Below are positions 24,530 through 35,551 of a stretch of 64,000 nucleotides of DNA, one piece after another. Position 1 is the first letter of the stretch, and every line of letters starts with the position of its first letter. A program made the translations under genes and the position numbers. The stretch is from Xylogone sp. PMI_703. Its lineage: Eukaryota; Ascomycota; Leotiomycetes. The DNA is taken from the NCBI GenBank assembly GCA_021399445.1, contig JAJTUQ010000004.1:620001-684000 (forward strand), in the 5' to 3' direction. Below the pieces are notes generated by a model. It was not told the origin of the DNA. It made no database searches and worked only from the letters and a program-made list of their open reading frames with translations.

Positions 24530-25699
24530 TTACACTTTAATCTCGGTTCCCGCAGCGCCATAACTTTGTGTATACCGATTGATACAGTGATCCTCAACCT
24601 TCAACGGCCCGTATTTAGGAGTCTCACCCGGCTTGAGACAGGTAGGGATACACTCGACAACCACATCAAGAGCTCCATCATTAAAAAATGCACAGCTATA
24701 TCTATCTTTATTGCTCAACGGGCTTATGACTCGATGCATGGTGGATTTAAAACGGTCATTTGTCCAACGTTCTGCAAAATTTATAAGGTCAGCAAAGCCA
24801 GCGATGTTAACATATCAAAGAGAGACTGACGCATTAGATCCCCTATGTTAACAACGTAAGCTCCTCTTATCGGTGGTACACCATGCCAGGTTCCTGTCGG
24901 CTTGTGCAAGACCTCTAGGCCACCAACTAATAACCAATTAATATCAACAGAAGATCTACGATGCTCATTTTGTTCACTAACCATCGTCCTGGAGAAGCAA
25001 TGTTAGAGCCCCAAAGTCTGTATGTGCACCCACGCCTCGTGTACGACCACTCTGGTCTGCTTTTGTCGGCGGATAATGATGGGAACGGCAAAGACAGATG
25101 CCTAGTTTGAGCATTAATGTCGCGCTGCACAACAGCCTCTAATTACTCAAGAATAACATACCATCTGGATCAGAAGCAAAATAGTCAAAATGGTGCTCGT
25201 CGAGTCCAAGCGCAAGCGATATGATCCGAAACATCGTCTTCGACAACTGATGAACGGATTCGTAGTATTCCATGTAGACATCGCGGAAACCAGGGATCAA
25301 TGCTTCATCAGGCCACTGGTTCTCGCCCTGCAGAAATCGACCACCGGGAGGAAGATCGCGTCTTACAGAAAAGCCTTCTTTTTGATCAGGCGTCGCATTT
25401 GGATCAAGTTCATCGAGCTTCTGCCCACCTATGCGCTCGTAGCCACGGTTACAAGGGGAGTTTGCCTGAGAGAGCTTTTCTTTCTCTTCTAGGGGAAGAG
25501 CAAAGAATTTACGCAGCATCTCAACATAGCGATCTTGAAGCTCCTGGGGAACTGAATGGCCTACGACTTGTAGGAAGCCTTGGTTCTCATATGCATCGCG
25601 GACTTGATCTGCGATGTGATACTTTTCCGCGAAGTTATCGGGCTTGTAGTAGCCCGATATGTCGACGATTGGAATTTCAATCTCCACTATGCTCCCCAT
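24530..25699 (-). CDS. 2-oxoglutarate/Fe(II)-dependent dioxygenase
   Basis: Starts at the ATG at 25697-25699 with MGSIVEIEIPIVDIS. Exon 1 reaches about 25155; later exons give GVGAHTDFGALTLLLQDD (Fe-binding H-x-D), GAYVVNIGDLM and STMHRV (distal His), ending in FFNDGALDVVVECIPTC and a C-terminal tail. Three short introns restore frame. About 345 aa, normal for the IPNS-like/flavanone-hydroxylase-like family. The NRGYERIGGQ segment is typical of fungal members acting in secondary metabolism or thymine-type metabolism. No metabolic partner lies beside it; the nearest neighbour is the endoglucanase, converging on it. Confidence 0.85.
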
Positions 25700-27360
25700 T
25701 TTTGCATTTGTGGTCTATCCTCCAAAGCGGTTCTGCGTTCGTATAGATCCCGCAGGTCTGTATCGAATAAGCCAACAAACGATTCACTAAATAGACAGGC
25801 AAACAAAAGGACGAAGTAACTATTATATCGCGTGCGTAGCTTGAGAAGTGATCCGACTGACATGACAGCCGCCTCATGCTTCCTAAATCAGCATGCATAT
25901 GCATACTTTATGCCATTCACAGCATCTAATGAACGGCGATAAGCGACATCAACGGAGCAGAGCGCAAGCAATGAACATTGCCAATGAGATTCACCATGGC
26001 GAAGATAAGTATACTCCAATAACAGGATGAGTTGCCTCGCTAGCATACCAAAAGCTAACGTGACGGTGTGCGTTCGGGGGAGGGCGCCTTTGCCCCATAC
26101 TATTTAAAGGGCTGCTAACGGACATGGGCGCAAAGGGTTAACGACAGAGAGCGGGGTGCAAAGGCTACAATTGTTCCTTAACAGAGGCCTGTTTCTCGGC
26201 CAGGGTCTTTAAGTGGGCCTAAGCTAAATCCACTCACGGTCGTGTCGGTCTGTTTGCTACAATAACTGACCTCACGTTACCAGATAATAGAAACATACTA
26301 CGATAGAGTCTATTAGATGTATAAGCATCTTCCAACAAATTCCTATCGTGCGATAATTATAGACTGTACTGTGGAGTGCTAATGACCTGCTGCCATTGGT
26401 TTTAGCCATAGAGGCGAGAAGCCTGAAACCTGCAGGGCTTGAGCTTGAGGCCCAAGATAGGCTATCCGTTAGGTTTCGCTGATATCAAAGCTATAAAGTC
26501 CGACCTGTGAATATAAAGCTGTAATTGAAAGCATATACAACGCTAAAGCCGCTGTCCCTGGGATCCAGGTAGACCACAGAAATCACACCACTGCAGAACT
26601 TATTCTGGATTGCCCAATCGGTTCATAACAAGGTACATTTTGGCTTATGGATCCAAAGAGGTCAGGATATACCAAGGTGACTCAGGGGAGATTCGATTGC
26701 CAGACTCAATCCTAGTCGTCCTATCTCCCAACAAATCAGACTACCTTGAATGTTTCCCTTTTATAGTTTGCTGATGATTACTCCGGGATTAGGTTGACAC
26801 TTCATCACCTTTAATCATACATAAGGATTACACTAGTGTATTACGAATCGTATGGCCTTGCATAATAAGGCTCCCCTGGCTATTTTTATTTATGTTGTGG
26901 GCATCTAGGCTCTGTATGCGCTACTACAATTGCTCCGGCAACTTCTGAGCTCAGATATCTATGTACATTAAGTCTAAATGATAACACTCTTAAATTTTGT
27001 AGACCACTATCATATCCAGAATGTGCGACTTTGTCCTATCTTATTAAATTATAATAGCCTACCCCACAGTAGTACGGCCTTTTAATGAGCCGTACCTCGA
27101 TGTCCTACACAATAATACGGTTATTCAAGATTACAATCCATTCTCCCCAATAGTTTCCTTCCATTATTTCGAGGCTGGATTGGCGTAGGCTCAACTCATT
27201 AAGGCTGTGGAACCCCATTCCCTGGGTATCATTGATGGGAAAGGGATGTAGTAGGATACCAAGCTTTGATCCATATTTGGTAGTCTATGTACTTCAAGGA
27301 GAAGCTCTCTGCCAGCAACTCAACAGCCCAGCCAGTTCGGACTATCACACCTCCTGCAAG
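25700..27360. other. 1.66-kb intergenic region with an isolated MITE-like end
   Basis: No supported gene. GTGGGCCTAAGCTAAATCCA, continuing CTCA, at about 26214-26237 closely matches one terminal repeat of the element at 41351-41685. I found no inverted partner within a few hundred bases. The rest is mixed AT-rich sequence. Confidence 0.5.
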
Positions 27361-28055
27361 CTACTTTGCGTGGCCAAGTTGGAGAATCTCATCACTCTCT
27401 AGGATCCAGTAATTGGATGGCGCTTTTCCGCTTGCCGCGAGTTCTGCTGCTCGCAATGCCGCCCGTCCGACAACATCCGCTTCTTGTCCAATCTTATCCT
27501 TCAAACTCGTAGACATTCTCCCAATGACTCGCACGGTGGTCTGTACGAAATCTGAACCTCCCTTGCTATTTTCCCGCTTACCGAGCAACGCAGCCGGTCG
27601 TAAGATGATAGCATTCTCGAAGTTGAGATCCGGATATTATCCTCAACGCCAACCTTCATTCGACTGTATGGGCGGCTTGCAAGCATGCCGCGGGTACCAG
27701 CGCTGGAAATAAAGACAAACGTTGGGATACCGGCCTCTTTGGCTGCTTTGGCAAGTTCGACGTTGAGATCATGGTCAATCTTCCACTGGTTAGCAATGCC
27801 CCCAGCGGCGGCACTAGTGGTCCCCAAAGCTGAAAAGACGGCTGTGGGCCGTGGGTCAAGAGTCCGAAGTGCAGAAACCCACTGCGAAGTGTCAGGCTCT
27901 ACCACAGCATTCAAAATTGGTGAGTGAGTTTTGGGCTCACGGCGGCCGATGGTTTGAACCAGGCCGAAAATCTGCGATTCAAGGATGCTGGTGAGAATGT
28001 GAGAGCCGACGAGGCCGGTTGAGCCGATAACTACCGCGGACAGTGGACTAGACAT
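27361..28055 (-). pseudogene. Fmp52-like NAD(P)-binding protein with a one-base frameshift
   Basis: Rossmann-fold protein related to Fmp52 and atypical SDR proteins, usually attached to mitochondria. The start is MSSPLSAVVIGSTGLVGSH with the dinucleotide-binding G-x2-G-x2-G. AVFSALGTTSAAAGG, KIDHDLNVELAKAAKEAG and FVFISSAGTRG follow as in the family. After VEDNI the homologous frame shifts: the expected NFENAIILRPAALLGKRE, and on to the C-terminus at 27361, is in another frame. The break is at about 27627-27633, where one G in a GG run seems missing. It has no intron-like signals. Full length otherwise (about 230 aa). Confidence 0.75.
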
Positions 28056-28608
28056 TGTGAAGAGGTTCCAGCAAGATTATCAAGGGCTAATTGCTAACGG
28101 GGACCAAACCAGATGTGGGAATTGCAGCTTGGGCGTGCTAGGTACTTTGCAATTTAGAGAGAAAAGACAACGGAAAGTATTTAACGAGTTAATGTTTTCA
28201 GGATACCGTGCTAATATATGCGTATTTGAGGACTCGCTCCATGATCCCAAATTACCACTAAGCTTTTGGTGCTCTACTGTAGTGACCGAGTACATACGGA
28301 GGTAAAGGAGATAAGTTGCCTCAGTATCCTGACGAAATCCTGGTTGATGTTACAATACGTATCGTGAGAGAACAAGTTCTTGCCAGGAGTAGTAAGGCAT
28401 CAGGCTCAACTCAACCTCGGGCCGCCAACTATCACGGCAGATCGTCCCGTGCTGCACTCCGATTGGCATGTTCGCTTACCACAACAGCCCATTGGCTCAG
28501 CTCCTCGTTCCTGATACTAGTTCCCCCAAAACGGCGGCATTTGCGGTGTTTTGCGAGCTAAATATTTGATTAATTAACACTTAAACCTAACTGAAATACC
28601 GATATCAA
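28056..28608. other. intergenic region upstream of the tRNA gene
   Basis: Divergent space between the Fmp52-like gene and the tRNA. Short ORFs such as 28057-28305 and 28316-28561 have no domains. A TAATTAATTAA-like AT block lies at about 28560-28580 just before the tRNA. Confidence 0.45.
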
Positions 28609-28732
28609 GCCTCCTTAGCTCAGTGGTAGTAAGTATCTCTTCGCCTCAAGATAAATGCCTATATCTAACCTTGAAAATAGGAGCGCATCACTAGTAATGA
28701 TGAGGTCGCGAGTTCAATTCTCTCAGGAGGCA
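28609..28732 (+). tRNA. tRNA-Thr(AGT) with a 52-nt insertion in the D-loop
   Basis: Acceptor stem GCCTCCT (28609-28615) pairs fully with AGGAGGC (28725-28731), discriminator A at 28732. D stem GCTC pairs with GAGC, but its two strands are separated by an insertion at 28629-28680. Anticodon stem CATCA/TGATG encloses CTAGTAA, with anticodon AGT at 28693-28695. T stem GCGAG/CTCTC has one C-T mismatch; the loop is TTCAATT. The A box (TAGCTCAGTGG) and B box (GTTCAATTC) are intact, and a T10 run at 28739-28748 is a Pol III terminator. Without the insertion the RNA is an ordinary 72-nt cloverleaf. No intron is present at the canonical 37/38 site. Confidence 0.85.
28629..28680 (+). other. GT-AG intron-like insertion inside the tRNA D-loop
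   Basis: 52 nt. It starts GTAAGT (perfect fungal donor), contains CTAAC at 28665-28669 (branch-site consensus, 12 nt from the end) and finishes AAAATAG. Its length is typical of this genome's spliceosomal introns. Exact removal joins GGTA to GAGC and rebuilds the D arm. It contains no TTTT run, so Pol III could read through it. Confidence 0.7.
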
Positions 28733-28738
28733 ACTTCA

Positions 28739-28748
28739 TTTTTTTTTT
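28739..28748 (+). terminator. RNA polymerase III oligo-T terminator
   Basis: Ten consecutive T residues begin seven bases after the tRNA discriminator, as expected of a Pol III unit. Confidence 0.8.
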
Positions 28749-29191
28749 AAAAAGTTGTGGGAAAGGCTGGCCCAGGACTTGGGATTCCTTTGATTTTGAT
28801 TCGTTGTTCTTGATCTGAGCGTTCTTTTATTATTTCATTCTCACTTTTTGATCATATTTTATTTCATTTCAGGACAGGGCTTGTTCTCTGCCGGAGTTGT
28901 ACACGGGCTCGGAAATTGTATGCAAGGACAACTGTAACATAAGACGCCTCTACATAACTAGTTTCGCTGAAAAGAGTATGGATCCAAAAAAAAAACAGAA
29001 ATACGGTACGCTGGCTGCTGACATAATAATGCTCCCGCCAATGATTTCTCACTCTTCCCAAGACTTCTCGTTTCCAACCTGCTCGTCACGATAGATATCG
29101 CTTCATGCGGATGCCCCCTTCGAGTGCCTGCTTCAAATGCGAATTACAAATGCAAATCTGGTTACAGAACTCACCCATTTCGAAAGTCAGA
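28749..29191. other. intergenic, promoter of the next regulator
   Basis: No supported gene. It contains AT-rich sequence and the presumed 5' leader of the Zn2Cys6 gene starting at 29192. Small ORFs at 28897-29094 are not protein-like. Confidence 0.45.
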
Positions 29192-30901
29192 ATGGAATCC
29201 ACTAATACTGAAAGCCCTGCTGTGAATAGGGTAGTTCATTCCCGGAATCGATCTGGCTGCATAACGTGTCGGTACGAGTTCTCCGCGAATCAAGTCGCAT
29301 GGTAAAGCTTTAGATAGCTGAGAAATGTTCTCAAGGATAGAAAACGAAGAATTAAATGTGATGAAGCAAAACCGTCATGCAATAAGTGCACGTCAACTGG
29401 GCGCTCCTGCGGAGGATATGGCATTTGGGGTGGGGGCTGTGGTAGAAGAGCCAACATAAGCCTCAAGCCCGACCGTCGTTATATGCCACACGGTCAGGTT
29501 CCCTTCAATATGTCTCTCCTACCATCTGGTAGCAGCCCCTTACAAAGGCGCGCCTTGGATCATTTCCAGCGATATATGAGGATCAAACTTCCAGGAGTTT
29601 TTGAGTCTAGCTTTTGGGGAAAGCTCATATTGCAAGCGAGTTTTCAAGAACCAGCCGTCCTCCATTCTGTTATAGCACTAAGTGCAGCTCAACTTGGTGA
29701 TGATAATGTCTCCTTGAGGGCATATAATCAGGCAATTCAAGACCTCCGGGCCCATATGGTTGGCGATACTCCGTATGTTCTTCGAGTGACTCTCATCAGC
29801 TGCATGGTCTTCATTTGTCTTGAACAACTCAGAGGTTCCCGAAAACTCGCCGACTTACATCTTCGGAGCGGGTTTCAACTGCTACAAGAGTTACAAACAC
29901 GCCAGCGAGGGCAAAGCTGCAATACCAGCCCACCCGAGTCAGTTGACAATGCAATTATTGAGGCTTTCACACGTTTAAACATCCAATGCGCACATTTTGG
30001 CCAGAGCTCATCTTACCTATACAAACTGGGACAAGAGATATACTATGGAAGGTTAGCCTTGTCCACACCACAGAAATTTAATTCCCTACAAGAGGCTCGC
30101 CAGATGCTTGATTGGTTAATGAATACGACGCTCTCTTTATCATCTCATGCGGAAGAATTGGCTGGTAGGCATTGTTCTATACCACGTAGTCTACGGAATA
30201 AGGTGAAGCAGCTCCAAGGGGCACTCCGACAGTGGCAAGCGGGACTTGAATCAAGCACGGTGATGATGACGTCCAACGGGAGCCTCCGTGATTTACTAGG
30301 AGCTCCCATGCTGTCTCTATATCACCATATGACCACAATCATAGCCGCAACTTGTCTCCGGAGCGGGGACGAGATGACCTTTGACAAATACACTGCGAAA
30401 TTCAAATCCCTCATAGTAGATGTGAAGAAATTGTGGGATACCGCTAAGGCTGAGCTCCAGATGACGCCGCCAGGTAAGCTAAGCTTTACCACGGATCTCG
30501 GGCTCATACCGCCTCTGTATTATACAGCGCTCAAATGCCGTGATCCTCAGCTTCGGCGAACAGCAATCGACCTACTACGGAACGTTCCTCACATTGAAGC
30601 CAATTGGGACGGGGTTTCTGCTGCATGTGTCTCGAAGAAAGTGATGGAGCTTGAGGAACAAGATCTGTACGATGGTTACAATTTTGTAACTTACATTGAG
30701 TCCGCCCCTGACTTTATCGATTGTACAAACCAGGCTATACTACCCATTGTACCGCGTTCAAGACGTATAAACACAGTCGCCGTTGCTCTTACTTCAGATG
30801 GTAGGGAAAAGGTTACTATAACTGTGAAACAGTATTTTCAAGATAATAATAATAGATCGTGGAGGTCTAATACGATTGATGTAGTAATAGCAGATAAGTA
30901 A
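29192..30901 (+). CDS. Zn2Cys6 transcription factor
   Basis: ATG at 29192. The zinc cluster NRSGCITCR | KRRIKCDEAKPSCNKC…C is split after the second Cys by a 65-75-nt intron (GTACGA donor, TAG acceptor near 29339), a position common in fungal Zn2Cys6 genes. The cysteines fit C-x2-C-x6-C-x6-C-x2-C-x6-C. The following ~470 residues match the DUF3468-type fungal TF C-terminal domain: LDHFQRYMRIKLPG, then FWGKLILQASFQEPAVLHSVIALSA. Its stop is at 30899-30901; the last ~30 residues, polar and Asn-rich, may be read-through of an unrecognised 3' intron. Candidate regulator of a local metabolic cluster, targets unknown. Confidence 0.82.
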
Positions 30902-31128
30902 GTTATTGTAATAATAAAAATCAAATTTTAGAATGAAGTCAGTTGGCACCTCGTTCCGCTTGTCTTTACATACAGAGCTCTTTTGGATCCTCTTCGAAAG
31001 GTTCGTAATATCCGTACAATTTCTTGTACGTTCGCCCAAAGCTTTTTATCTTGCAAGATGTCTGACAAGGTTATAGATTTATGTAATACCTCCGTAATCC
31101 AATTATCTATCCTAACTATATACTGTAA

Positions 31129-32262
31129 CTAAACCAGCACTGGTAAAGGAGCCTCGCCCCTTCTAGCACGCCACTGATTACTCGCAATAATCAAATCCTG
31201 GCAACCCTCTAAAGTCCACCCCCATTTTCTGATGAATCCAGGCGTCACTTCCCAGCTCTCCACGTTACATGGCTCATCCCAAACGATGAGACATCTTCGG
31301 CCTGCGTTAAGGTCGTCAGGATCTTCCCACTCCGGAACTTCCGGAAGTGAGTCAGAAGGATACCTGCTGCCCGATTGTAGTGGATTAGAGTAACTGAGAT
31401 ATAGATCACCCCACAAATCCAAACACATATCTTCAAGGTCGAAGCTAGTGCCTCTTTTTATCATATTGTCCCTAAACCTTGGACAAGGAAACATGCCGAA
31501 AAAGCTTGGGTGAGCACAGTTCATTTGGAGAAGTGTTGGGTATAGTGAAGCCGGGAGAGGTTGGTCAGGAAGAGGATGAATTATCGACAGGCCATCGCAA
31601 ATAGACGTGTACGTCTGCTTGATCGGACTTAATGGATATATGGCCCTTGAAAGAGTGGTTGCGCGAGTTAAGAGGCGCTTGTTGGCTGTTAGGCCTCGAA
31701 GAGCGTTGTATTGGATTAAGTGAATAAGGTGATCTAAAGAGAGTGGGAAATTGAAAGGCTTGTCATGTTTGCAACTGTTGCGTGTTGAAGCCATAGTGGA
31801 TGTATGCCGCGGTCTTGCATTGATGGGATCGAGTCGCTGCCTCAATCTCTTTCTGAATTTATCAACCCAGCCAGCTGAGAACTTGGGCCTCGGCATTCCC
31901 CTTGTATTTTCCAGTTCATCCCAAACCATTCTGGCTTTTCTTCCTATGGCTTCATTCGAGACAGTGAGACCTTGAGCCTCCATCTCCGGGATCCATTTTG
32001 ACAATGCTCTCTCGATTTCTGGCCACTGGCACTTCCGATCCCGAATCTTCAATGCGGTTGCACTTGGTAAGGTCATGGCATCTAGATACTTGAAGCGATC
32101 GCTCAAGCTTCGGCTAACTATGGATTGGCTAATCTCATGACCAAAGTGTATTTTGAACCATGTAATGAGTTCTGCATGAGTTGGCTTGGGCAGAGTGGAG
32201 TGATAATATTGGCGTAGGGCCGCCCGTTGGTAGTTGGGCACAGCTATCCTTGGAGCTGCCAT
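31129..32262 (-). CDS. CENP-B-type HTH protein, transposase-derived DNA-binding protein
   Basis: Intronless 377-aa ORF from the ATG at 32260-32262. The N-terminal ~150 residues contain paired helix-turn-helix units as in Tc5/pogo transposases and CENP-B/Abp1: YQRAALRQYYHSTLPKPTHAEL, then WPEIERALSKWIPEMEAQGL and FSAGWVDKFRKRLRQR. The C-terminal half has no DDE triad, only a fungal-specific region with many Trp and Pro residues. It is therefore either a domesticated DNA-binding protein or a transposase fragment. The frame is open over the whole length, which argues against decay. A motif TATCCTTCTATCGTG recurs at about 32345 and 32370 upstream. Confidence 0.7.
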   Translation of the reverse strand: MAAPRIAVPNYQRAALRQYYHSTLPKPTHAELITWFKIHFGHEISQSIVSRSLSDRFKYLDAMTLPSATALKIRDRKCQWPEIERALSKWIPEMEAQGLTVSNEAIGRKARMVWDELENTRGMPRPKFSAGWVDKFRKRLRQRLDPINARPRHTSTMASTRNSCKHDKPFNFPLSLDHLIHLIQYNALRGLTANKRLLTRATTLSRAIYPLSPIKQTYTSICDGLSIIHPLPDQPLPASLYPTLLQMNCAHPSFFGMFPCPRFRDNMIKRGTSFDLEDMCLDLWGDLYLSYSNPLQSGSRYPSDSLPEVPEWEDPDDLNAGRRCLIVWDEPCNVESWEVTPGFIRKWGWTLEGCQDLIIASNQWRARRGEAPLPVLV

Positions 32263-32752
32263 GTCTCAGACAGATGTGAGTTGTAGTGTCATGTATTGAG
32301 AATGCTAAATAAGAGTATTATCCTACTATCATGTCGTTATATATCCTTCTATCGTGTGCCTCGGTATCCTTCTATCGTGATTCCGCTAGCTGTGCCTTAC
32401 GCGTAGTGCGAAAAACTCTATTATTGGCTAAGCAGTGTCGGTCAGCGCGACATGAATATCCTCTCGGACTTTTATGTCATTTTGTATCCAATTAAATTTG
32501 CATATGCAATATCACAGCTAAATTCGAAAAAAGCTTGAGATACAGAAAGTATCCTGACCCCTTCTGCGTCTCCCCTGTATATCCTTCTAACATGATCGAC
32601 AAGCATCAGCGTGGAGAAGATGCCATTCTCAGTATAAGCTTTCAGGTGATAGTATGCTATTATATAAAGTGGTAGCAATTGGCAGTCGGTCTAATGTATT
32701 CTATCTTTTGCCATCACATCGACTGAAAGTTGTCTAACCTACTATCTTCAAA
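32263..32752. other. divergent intergenic region with short direct repeats
   Basis: Promoter space between the HTH protein and aldehyde dehydrogenase. TATATCCTTCTATCGTG-like words occur near 32341 and 32366, with a weaker one near 32577 (TATATCCTTCTAACATG). No gene is seen. Confidence 0.5.
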
Positions 32753-34358
32753 ATGCCTCTTCTCTCTAAGAACGATCCATTGCCCAACCAGCTCTTCATT
32801 AACAATGAATACGTACCTTCAAAAAGTGATAAAACGTGTGTTTTCTTGTTGACAAAGATTGATGTTAAATCGCTTACCAGTTTCAGTATCGCTTTATATA
32901 GTCCTGTAGACCAGAGACTTATCTCCAACAATGTTCCCATCGGTAACGAAGCCGATGTTAACTCCGCTGTAGCGGCCGCAGAGGCAGCATATCCCGCGTG
33001 GAAAAAACTACCTCCTGTCCAGCGCCGTGATATCCTCCTCAAATTTGCTGATCTAGTTATGGAAAATGCGGAAGTTCTAACCCATCTAACGTCGTTGAAC
33101 CTAGGCTCCCCAACAACCTCTGTTATCGAGTCCTGGCTTGTTGCTGAATTGTTCAGGTATTATGCCGGATGGATTGATAAAGTAGCAGGAGAATCATTTC
33201 CACAGGAAGACGGTTTCATGAGGATCGTTCGCTATGAACCTATTGGCGTTACTGCTGGTATAGTCCCGTGGAATGGTCCCTTGGGATTTGTAGGATTTAA
33301 AGCTGCACCATCGCTTGCGGCTGGAAACTGCTTCATATTAAAATCATCGGAGAAGACGCCTCTTGTCACATTAGCATTAGGAAAATTGATCGTAGAGGCT
33401 GGGTTTCCTCCTGGAGTTTTCCAGGTCATCAGTGGCGATGGCTCTACAGGTGCTTTGATCGCTAGTCACATGAAGATTAGGAAAGTCAGTTTCACCGGAT
33501 CTGTTTCCACGGGTAAGAAGGTACAGGAAGCCGCAGCTAAGAGTAACTTAAAACTTGTTACACTCGAGCTTGGTGGCAAGTCCCCGGTTATTATTTTCGA
33601 CGATTGTGATGTCGAGAAGTCGGCCGCTGCGGCTGTTGACGCTATCACTATCAACTCCGGCCAAGCTTGTATTGCGGCCAGCAGAGTGTACGTCCAAGAA
33701 GGAATATATGGCAAATTTATTGTTGCGTATAAAGCCATAATGGAGGAGCGGGCCAAAGGTTTCGGTGATCCGACTGATCCAAGCACAACACACGGTCCTC
33801 TTGTTGATGAGCTCCAATTCAAACGCGTATCCGGCTTTGTGGAACGTGGTGCATCACAGGGAAAGGTGCTGACAGGTGGGGCTTCCATGAATAGAGCGGT
33901 ACGTTATTGCTATCTATTAGATAGAAGAGATTATGACGTTTCTATTACACAGGGCTACTTTATGCTACCTACAGCATTTATCGACGTTCCAGCAAATGCA
34001 GAAATTAACACCGAGGAAATATTCGGTCCAGTATCTGTTATCCATAAGTTTACAGCCGAAGATGAGGTTATTAAACTTGCTAACGACTCCGAATTTGGTC
34101 TTATGGCTAGGGTGAGATCTTCCATTGATAGTATAGAAAACATAGCTAATCTCTTAGGTTTTCACAAATGATATTACGAGAGCTTTGCGTGTTGCCTCTG
34201 AGTTAGAGTCCGGGATGGTCGGCATAAACTGCATGAGTTTGTTTATGCTGAATGCACCATTCGGTGGTATGAAGCAGAGTGGTACCGGTCGAGAAATGGG
34301 AAAGGCTGGGATTCTAGCTTGGTTAGAGACAAAAACTATGATCATTAAGATGGTATAG
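32753..34358 (+). CDS. NAD(P)-dependent aldehyde dehydrogenase
   Basis: Class I/II ALDH-fold enzyme oxidising an aldehyde to the acid. From the ATG at 32753, exon 1 runs to about 32837, and introns near 32838-32880, 33898-33952 and 34110-34158 restore frame. Family hallmarks: VPWNGPLGF near the cofactor site, FTGSVSTGKKV (GxxxxG), the general base Glu in LELGGKSPVI, the catalytic Cys in NSGQACIAASRVYV, and EEIFGPVSVI. The final exon gives VFTNDITRALRVA … PFGGMKQSGTGREMG. About 480 aa, full length. The many HD/AT-rich neighbours do not fix a substrate. Could belong to a small cluster with the hydrolase and P450 downstream. Confidence 0.9.
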
Positions 34359-35551
34359 GCACTTAGTATTCGCATTTATCACCCCAATGTAAATCTAACA
34401 GTTCAGAATCAACTATTCGCAAGTATCCTCCAATCAAACCAAGCTGATAGTGTTTGCGCACCGGTTTAGGTACTTGATTAAGCCATTATCAGGTCGTTTA
34501 GAATAGCCTTTGCGCATGAGAGTCCAAATTTAGCCCCGTAAAAAACATTTGCTTGCCGTTTCCAATTTTTGGCCTGTGGTAATTAGTCGTGGTCAAGGGG
34601 CCCCGGAGCCTTTCTACCATTTACTAGCCCTTTTTGCTCCACCTCTTCCTATACTCTAATCACCAGGGGCAGGTTGGCTCATTATGGGCAGGAGTCAAAT
34701 GTTACTTTATTGGACATAGGCTTTGCATCCTAGCTCGATTATGTTATCGATGAGTGGAACGAATAGTAGAATGACATCTGAATAGACTGAATCTAGTATA
34801 CTCGCTGTGGAATTATGCATGCATAGGTCAACAATTATAGCAAGAGAACCCACTTTTAGGTCTTTTACAGTGTCTGAGTGCAGTAGACAAAATTTAAAGT
34901 TAAAGGAACTCCACAATTTCCTATATATGAGTTTCACTGGTTCTTACCAGCTATTAGTCCCATGAATAGAGCCGCCGTGGGAGATACCATGTTATTGAGC
35001 AATGCGAAAAATGCTTTCTTGAGTGTATAAAATTACGACATTGTAAGATCAGGAACCTTATAAGATCTTTTTCCCTTAGTAGTTTTTAGTCTTATTAGTG
35101 ACAATTTGTATATAATTCCTAAGCTTCACGCGTCTCAATACTCTCAAAGAAGTCACACGGCAGAATACCGTCTGCTAGACGAAAATTACTATTATAATCA
35201 TCGACAATGTGTTTTCCCCATTTCCCTCTATTACATCAACAGGTAGAATAACTATAATACAACTATAAGACATTCAGTTCAATTGGAAGACTCACACAAG
35301 ATACACTTACCACTATTTACCCTTTACCAAAGTGCTACTCCACCTTCTAAGCGTATACCAGCTTGATTATTGCTCTCCTATAATATCCGTCATTACTCTC
35401 TCACACCGTCCACACTCTCTAACCGTCGGAAACTTTTGTTTTAAAGTCTTCTTATCAATAGTAGCTTTATCATCCCTGCTGAAAAGTTAGTTTATAAAGA
35501 ATTAGACGGCTAAATTTTACACATACATAAGCACCATGTGGTCTATGGCAT
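34359..35551. other. 1.2-kb intergenic region
   Basis: AT-rich and without a supported gene; the short reverse ORF at 34707-34937 has no domain. It could contain the 3' UTR of the aldehyde dehydrogenase. Confidence 0.5.

Noticed and set aside
28629..28680. D-loop insertion as a canonical tRNA intron
   Set aside because: Canonical eukaryotic tRNA introns sit after position 37; the anticodon loop here is uninterrupted.
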